Source: Apiotrichum sp. Y4204 (lineage: Eukaryota; Basidiomycota; Tremellomycetes; Trichosporonales; Trichosporonaceae). Taken from it: DNA of 64,000 nt. Numbering within the stretch: the stretch's first letter is position 1; each line of letters starts with the position of its first letter. Below the pieces are notes generated by a model that saw nothing but the letters and a program-made list of their open reading frames with translations, was not told the origin of the DNA and ran no database searches. The stretch is taken from NCBI GenBank assembly GCA_025531455.1, contig JAMYHL010000023.1:310001-374000 (forward strand). The letters are read 5' to 3'. Shown here one piece after another: positions 59,090 to 64,000 of the stretch. A program made the position numbers and the translations under genes.

Positions 59090-60503
59090 ATGCCCGACCA
59101 AAAGCCCGACAAGGACTGCACGCTGACCCTCGAGGACGGCACGCACTTTGACTTTACGCAGCTGTCGTCGGGCGCGAAGGACTACGAGGCGATGGGCGGC
59201 AAGTACTTCCTCAACGTGTGCCGCGGTGTGAAGAAGGAGCTGTCGCACGTCGAGGAGCCGGGCAAGGTGGGCGGTTTCTTTGAAAGGCCGGATGAGCGGG
59301 GTCACTTCTCGATTGGGTGAGTGGCACGCGCGCGAGGACATTTATTAGGAGGGGACGAGAGAGCTGGGGACGAGTAGTGGTATCTCCTGCACACCACCCT
59401 CGCCCCAAGGTTAGGGAGACCAGAATGCTGAGAGCCGCGATCGAAGGTGGTGCGGCGTGCATCCATCGCCTGAAGAGCGCTGGGCGACTATGTTGCCCGT
59501 CGATCACAGCAGGAGGCGCTTGCGCATACGTGTAAATGTTGTGTGGTATCCCCACCGTAGCCAGCGCAGTCTGTGCATTGAACATCGTACAGCTGGCGTG
59601 TGTCTAACCATGCCCTGTGCTGTCAGGCAGCAGATCAATCGACATCGCCCATTTGATTGCTTACACCCAGCGAATTCTCCACAAACCTCACCGTGTTGCC
59701 AGGCTCGCGTGACCCGCTTCTGGTGTACCAGCATGGCTCGCCGTGTCCTGGAAATGATAAGGAGTTTGCGTCTACGGCCATTCGTGTGAGTGCTGGCGGC
59801 GGAATTGACTGGGTGGGCCGTTTGTGCTCTTCAGTTGGATTGACCCTGTCACCTGCAACCGTCATTGTCACTGGTCCGGTGCTCACCCTCAGTTCATCTG
59901 CAGCCAGACCGACTTCAAGGCCGGTCAGCCAAACCTAGTAGCGACGCTGCCAGCAGGCGACGATGCATGCCACTTCTTCTTTGAGTGGAAGACACATGTC
60001 GCGTGTCCGACAAGCCAGCGCGCATCACTGGAGGGCAGCCACGTCCTGACCTTTTTCACCTTGTGGGTAATCTTTAGTACCTTCCTGACAGCAGCATCTT
60101 TGTCGCCCTGCTGACGTGGTTTGGCGGCCACACGCTGTACAACCGCTTCGCGTTGGGCCGCCGCGGCCTCGACCAGTTCCCGATCCCGCGGTCAAACTGC
60201 ACGAAGCCCCGTGTGCGTCTTGACCACGACGAGCATGGAAACGCTACGAGCAGCAGTGGACGTCGTCGCTGGGGATTCCGCCGCAGCCAGCGCGCGGGGT
60301 ACAGCCACCTGCGCACGGAGCCGGACGAGGAGGACGCGCTGGCTGCCTCGCGCTTCAGCCTCGAGGACGACGAGGATATTGATAACGATGCTCGCGCACT
60401 CGGCGGCGAGGTTAACGCGTGGCGTGGGCAGCACTCAACTTCCAGCCCCCGCGCGTCCCAGGAGGGGACGGTCGGTGTTCATCAGGGATTGGTGAACATT
60501 TAG
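59090..60503 (+). CDS. MRH-domain cargo receptor (cation-dependent mannose-6-phosphate receptor-like)
   Basis: A type I transmembrane sorting receptor for Golgi-to-endosome/vacuole traffic. Exons 59090-59316, 59671-59785, 59893-60062 and 60095-60503 join in frame to 306 aa. The lumenal MRH domain has YFLNVCRGVKKEL, LLVYQHGSPCPGN, FASTAIRFICSQTDF and CHFFFEWKTHVACP, with the paired cysteines and the final E-W-K-T typical of sugar-binding MRH folds. A membrane helix (TFFTFIFVALLTWFGG) follows. The cytosolic start LYNRFALGRRGLDQFPIPR mirrors the 'QRLVVGAKGMEQFP' of animal CD-MPR. An acidic tail with EDDEDIDNDA could serve as a sorting signal. The chosen ATG gives no signal peptide. Yeast Mrl1 and Atg27 are relatives; the CD-MPR-like juxtamembrane block favours the receptor. 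Confidence 0.85.
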
Positions 60504-60966
60504 ACTAAGGCGCGAGCAGCGTCGCAGAGCAGAGGCCGTTTTCTTGGTGCCCAATAGGGGCAGTACCACTGTAGCATATATGGATTGCTAAGTGCAAGAA
60601 GCTGCGATGGTTTATTGATATTTGACTCTTCCCCGGCGATAACGTTGTCGTTAGCAAGAGCGCTTGTTTGGTTCAGCCGGGCTCACCACCCGGAGACTTG
60701 GGGGGTCTTTTTGAAGTGCCAAAAGTGGGACCCCCAAGAGGGTGGAGGTTCCACCTCGGAAAGTGCCACACGCCCAAACGCCGAGGTGGGTGAGCATCCC
60801 GGCTTCGCTGGTTGGCCGTGGGCTGAGCATCACCCCTCCGGCAAGGCCACCACCACCACTCGGCGCTGCAGCCTCGCGCGCACTCACCATCTCCGAAGTC
60901 ACTGAAGCCAGCAGTCACCTCTCGGAACAATAGCCCAGCCAGCACTACACCGGCCCCCCACCCGCC
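60504..60966. other. intergenic with a long hairpin, promoter/5' UTR of the 49-kDa gene
   Basis: The spacer lies between tandem genes. It contains an imperfect hairpin at 60686-60745 and a small palindrome GAGGT-TCC-ACCTC just after it. The last 120 bp before the ATG are C-rich, as in other leaders here. Confidence 0.5.
60686..60745 (+). repeat. imperfect inverted repeat (long hairpin)
   Basis: CCACCC then CTTGGGGGGTC on the left face GACCCCCAAG then GGGTGG on the right. Inside, TTTTG pairs with CAAAA around a loop AAGTGC. Interruptions are small bulges. Confidence 0.75.
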
Positions 60967-62982
60967 ATGCTCCGCAACCTCCGGCCCCTGTTCAAGGCCC
61001 CCGTGCGGGCAGCCCTGCGCCCCGCTGCGCCCGCGCCTCGCGTCGCCTCGGTCCGCACGTACGCCGAAGAGGCGCGCCGCTCCCCGCTGCAAGCCCACTC
61101 GGTCGAGGAGTGAGTCCGGCGATCGGGCTCGCATGGGATGGGATGGGAGCGCGTGGGACTGGAAGACAGATGAGGAGGGAGAGGGAGACGACATATCCCG
61201 GCGAGTCCGACAGATCGACAACTCGACAGCTCGTCAGCATCGCGATCGTACTCCCTCTCTCCCCGACTGTGACTTCGACTCCATTCCGCGCCGTCATGTC
61301 CCACCCACGCGCATGTCGTTTTGCCCACTGCCTGCCCCGGCTCCGCGCGCACACACTGACGCCAGGCTTCACGACCTCTCTGCCGAGGAGATTCTCGCCG
61401 AGGAGGACGGCAACAAGGCTGCCGGCGGCATGCGCCACTTCACCGGTGAGTGGAGATGGAGATGGAGGGCGTGGCGGGCGGCGGGATAATGCCCGGCGGA
61501 GTTGATTGCGAGGTGCGCGAGGCTCTCGGCGCGCCGTTCGCGGCGGTCAGCGACGCGCAGGTCCAGTGACCGACCCGGCATCGCATCGCGAACATTCAGC
61601 ATCATATCGCACACAACACATTCCACAACGGACCGCGCTCACACACAGTCAACTTCGGTCCCCAGCACCCGGCCGCACACGGTGTGCTGCGTCTTATTCT
61701 CGAGCTGAACGGAGAGGAGATCCTGCGTTCCGACCCGCACATTGGTCTTCTGCACCGTGGTACCGAGAAGCTTATCGAGTACAAGAACTACACCCAGGCG
61801 CTGCCGTACTTTGACCGTCTCGACTACGTTTCCATGAGTGGGTATCGGAGAGAAGAGGGGTGGGATGGAAAAGGATGGGACGGAGATGGGGAGAAGGGGA
61901 GGGCGTGTGACGTGTGACAGTTGGGAGGGCAGGATCCAGAGCGGTGGATGACGTCGGGATCGAGAGACCCCAGTTCATGCCCCGTCTCAACACTCTCCTT
62001 CCGCTTTCCATTGCTGACCACAGTGACCAACGAGCTTTCGTACACCCTTGCCGTTGAGAAGCTCCTCAACATCGAGGTTCCCGAGCGTGCCAAGTGGATC
62101 CGTACACTCTTTGGCGAGCTTACCCGTATCCTTAACCACTTGATGGCCGTCCTTACCCACACCATGGACGTTGGTGCGCTTACCCCCTTCCTCTGGGGTT
62201 TCGAGGAGCGTGAGAAGCTCATGGAGTTCTACGAGCGTGTCTCGGGTGCGCGTATGCACGCCGCCTACGTTCGTCCGGGTGGTGTCGCCTTTGACCTCCC
62301 CCACGGCCTGCTCGACGACATTTTCAAGTGGTCGACACAGTTCGGCTCGCGTGTCGACGAGATTGAGGAGGTTGTCACCGGCAACCGTATCTGGAAGAAC
62401 CGTACGATCGACATTGGTAAGGTTACCGCCCAGCAGGCGCTCGACTACTCGTTCACCGGTGTCATGCTCCGTGGCTCCGGTATCCCCTGGGACATCCGTA
62501 AGGTCGCGCCGTACGACGCCTACGACAAGGTCGAGTTCAACGTCCCCGTCGGCAAGAACGGTGACTGCTACGACCGTTACCTGTGTCGTGTCCAGGAGTT
62601 CCGCGAGTCGCTCCACATTATCAACCAGTGTCTGAACAAGATGCCCGCCGGCGCGTACAAGGTCGACGACAACAAGATTGTTCCCCCGCCCCGCGCGACC
62701 ATGAAGGAGTCGATGGAGGCGCTCATCCACCACTTTAAGATCTTCTCCGAGGGCTACTCCGTCCCGCCCGGAGAGACGTACACGGCCATCGAGGCGCCAA
62801 AGGGCGAGATGGGCGTCTACCTCGTCTCGGACGGCACCAACCGCCCCTACCGCTGCAAGATTCGCGCGCCCGGATTCGCCCACCTTGCCGGATCAGACTT
62901 TATGATGCGCCACCACTACCTGCCCGACGCCGTCGCCATCATCGGTACCATGGACCTCGTGTTCGGTGAGGTCGACAGGTAA
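60967..62982 (+). CDS. NDUFS2: NADH:ubiquinone oxidoreductase (complex I) 49-kDa subunit
   Basis: A core subunit of mitochondrial complex I that forms the quinone-binding pocket with PSST. Exons 60967-61109, 61366-61445, 61649-61837 and 62024-62982 join in frame to 456 aa. The N-terminus [20 protein letters not shown] is a mitochondrial presequence. [15 protein letters not shown] is the invariant loop with the quinone-site His. [15 protein letters not shown], restored across intron 3, contains the conserved quinone-contact Tyr. The rest is highly conserved ([36 protein letters not shown]-type end written here as [14 protein letters not shown]) and ends [12 protein letters not shown]. Length fits the family. 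The second complex I gene of the window lies at its left end; this is probably coincidental. Confidence 0.97.
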
Positions 62983-63315
62983 TTTAAATCAACCCACTGG
63001 GCTTGTAGGATAGAGCAATGCATCACTGCGCAGGAAGCCGATCTGAGCGAGCAGCCGTGAGCGGAGCGAGCGGTGGAGAATGGGTGGGGATGGGGACAAC
63101 TGGTGTTCATCGCCGGGGGAAGGGGACGGAGGAGTGATCAACAGGGACTGCTGATCAAGATGACTACCAGGTGGCCAAACAGCCAGGGGGATCAGCAGCC
63201 GATCACCGGTAACATCTCCACCCGCCGATCAACGCCAAGACGTCTCATCGTAACGCAAAGGTATCATGCATGTACAGTAAGAGATATGGGGATGCAAAGT
63301 CTACGTTCGCCGAGT
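62983..63315. other. convergent spacer
   Basis: This stretch lies between the 49-kDa gene stop and the stop of the glutaminyl cyclase gene on the minus strand. It contains repeated GATCA-type motifs near 63135-63200 and no gene. Confidence 0.45.
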
Positions 63316-64000
63316 CTATGTCTCCGCCTCACTGCCGTCAGCGTCGCGCTGCGGCTCGCCATCGGGCGCGGTACGCACCAGCTCGCTCCTCTCTGCGCGT
63401 GCGCTGCCGTCGGGGCCTGCCCGGTCGTCGCGCGGCGCCGCTTTGCGGTCCTTTGTAGATCCCGCACTTGCGCCTGCAGCCTTGTCGTCGTCCGCCGAGA
63501 GGTGGAGATATGACGCGGCAAAGACGCGCATGATCCTGTTCCACCGGCGGAGCACGGCGAGATCCAGCACGTCGGCGTTGTCCTGCCGTCAGCCCCGCCT
63601 GTCTGTCTACTCACAGCCATGGTATGCCACACGTGCGGGAAGGGAAGGGAGATGAGGTGAAGAATCGGGACGCCGCGGAGGAGGAACGGCCGGTGGTCGT
63701 CGTCAATGCTGCCGGGCATGCCGGGCCGGTCCGAGAACCACTTGTCGTCTGACGTATCGACCAGCTCGGCCGCGCGCAACCGCTTGTCCGCGTCCTGGAG
63801 CGCAGTGAAGAGCCACCGCGTCTCAGGGTAGAAGCTGCGCAAGCGGGGCTTTGGCGCGCCAAGCAGGTCGAGAAGCACAAGCACATCCATTGAGTCCAGG
63901 ACGTTTGGGAGCGAGCCGAGGCGCCGCTTTGAGAAGTCGCGCGTCAATGCGTGTTCCGGCTGCAGGAGCGTCTTCTGCCATGTCTCGGCCAGGTGCCGCG
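63316..64000 (-). CDS. glutaminyl-peptide cyclotransferase, 3' part
   Basis: A zinc-dependent enzyme of the secretory pathway that converts N-terminal Gln to pyroglutamate. The window holds only the C-terminal part; the 5' part lies beyond 64000. The reading frame gives LDSMDVLVLLDLLGAPKPRL, then SIDDDHRPFLLRGVPILHLI and SLPFPHVWHTMA. These match the family's 'LVLLDL.GAP.P', 'DDH.PFLRRGVPVLHLI' and 'FP.VWHT' blocks, the last holding a zinc-ligand His. A short intron (63614-63568 region) joins MA to DNADVLDLAVLRRWNRIMRV. The end, after SYLHLSADDDKAAG, is a charged tail of about 60 residues not usual in animal enzymes. Upstream catalytic residues are outside the window. Confidence 0.88.

Noticed and set aside
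1..64000. CRISPR arrays, bacterial operons or phage-like modules
   Set aside because: No regularly spaced direct repeats, no Shine-Dalgarno-led gene strings; spliced genes with a eukaryotic repertoire throughout.

Overview
The window is nuclear DNA from a fungus, most likely a basidiomycete of the Tremellomycetes (Trichosporonales or a Cryptococcus relative). Coding DNA is GC-rich. Most genes have several short GT-AG introns whose donors are usually GTGAGT-like and whose CTRAC branch points lie a few bases before the acceptor. Neither prokaryotic operons nor CRISPR arrays are present. The taxon is inferred from gene architecture and protein resemblance, not from a search.

Layout. 0.5-9.1 kb: complex I 21-kDa-type subunit (-), UXT/prefoldin-like protein (+), mitochondrial AAA ATPase Afg1 (-), kinesin-5 (+). 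9.3-14 kb: an SLC25 carrier (-) with a predicted 11-nt microexon, and an unassigned mitochondrial protein (+). 14.2-24.9 kb: intron-containing tRNA-Ser(AGA), an intronless Pro-rich protein (-), alpha-COP (-), and an unassigned single-pass membrane/coiled-coil protein (-). 24.9-29.8 kb: Ric1, a subunit of the Ypt6/Rab6 exchange factor (+), and an HP1/Swi6-like chromodomain protein (+). 29.8-36.5 kb: a 6.7-kb stretch with no supportable gene. 36.5-41.3 kb: a large intronless laccase-like multicopper oxidase and a Nur1-type nuclear rim protein (both +). 41.6-51.7 kb: Bye1-type PHD/TFIIS-M/SPOC factor (-) with an 858-nt intron, tRNA-Pro(AGG) (-), an unassigned mitochondrial protein (-), a seven-TM protein (+) and a secreted protein (-). 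51.7-56.6 kb: a second gene-poor stretch. 56.6-64 kb: two small unassigned genes (-), an MRH-domain cargo receptor resembling the cation-dependent mannose-6-phosphate receptor (+), the complex I 49-kDa subunit (+), and the 3' part of a glutaminyl-peptide cyclotransferase (-) that runs off the right end.

Functional links are loose, as is normal for a eukaryotic chromosome. Two complex I subunits and several mitochondrial proteins occur. Alpha-COP, Ric1 and the MRH receptor all act in Golgi/endosome traffic. The HP1-like protein, Nur1-like protein and Bye1-like factor all concern chromatin or the nuclear periphery. Several gene pairs are divergent and share 0.3-0.5-kb promoters.

No clearly new multi-gene system was seen. 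The points most worth checking are the carrier microexon, the laccase (lysine at the usual axial position, duplicated Trp-Trp tail motif), the long Bye1 intron with a 261-codon ORF on the other strand, a duplicated acceptor/exon start in the 12.5-kb gene, a long hairpin upstream of the 49-kDa gene, a 17-bp inverted repeat at 53.1 kb and a Z-DNA-prone tract at 33.6 kb. Exon junctions were assigned by eye from frame, splice signals and family resemblance; no transcripts were available.
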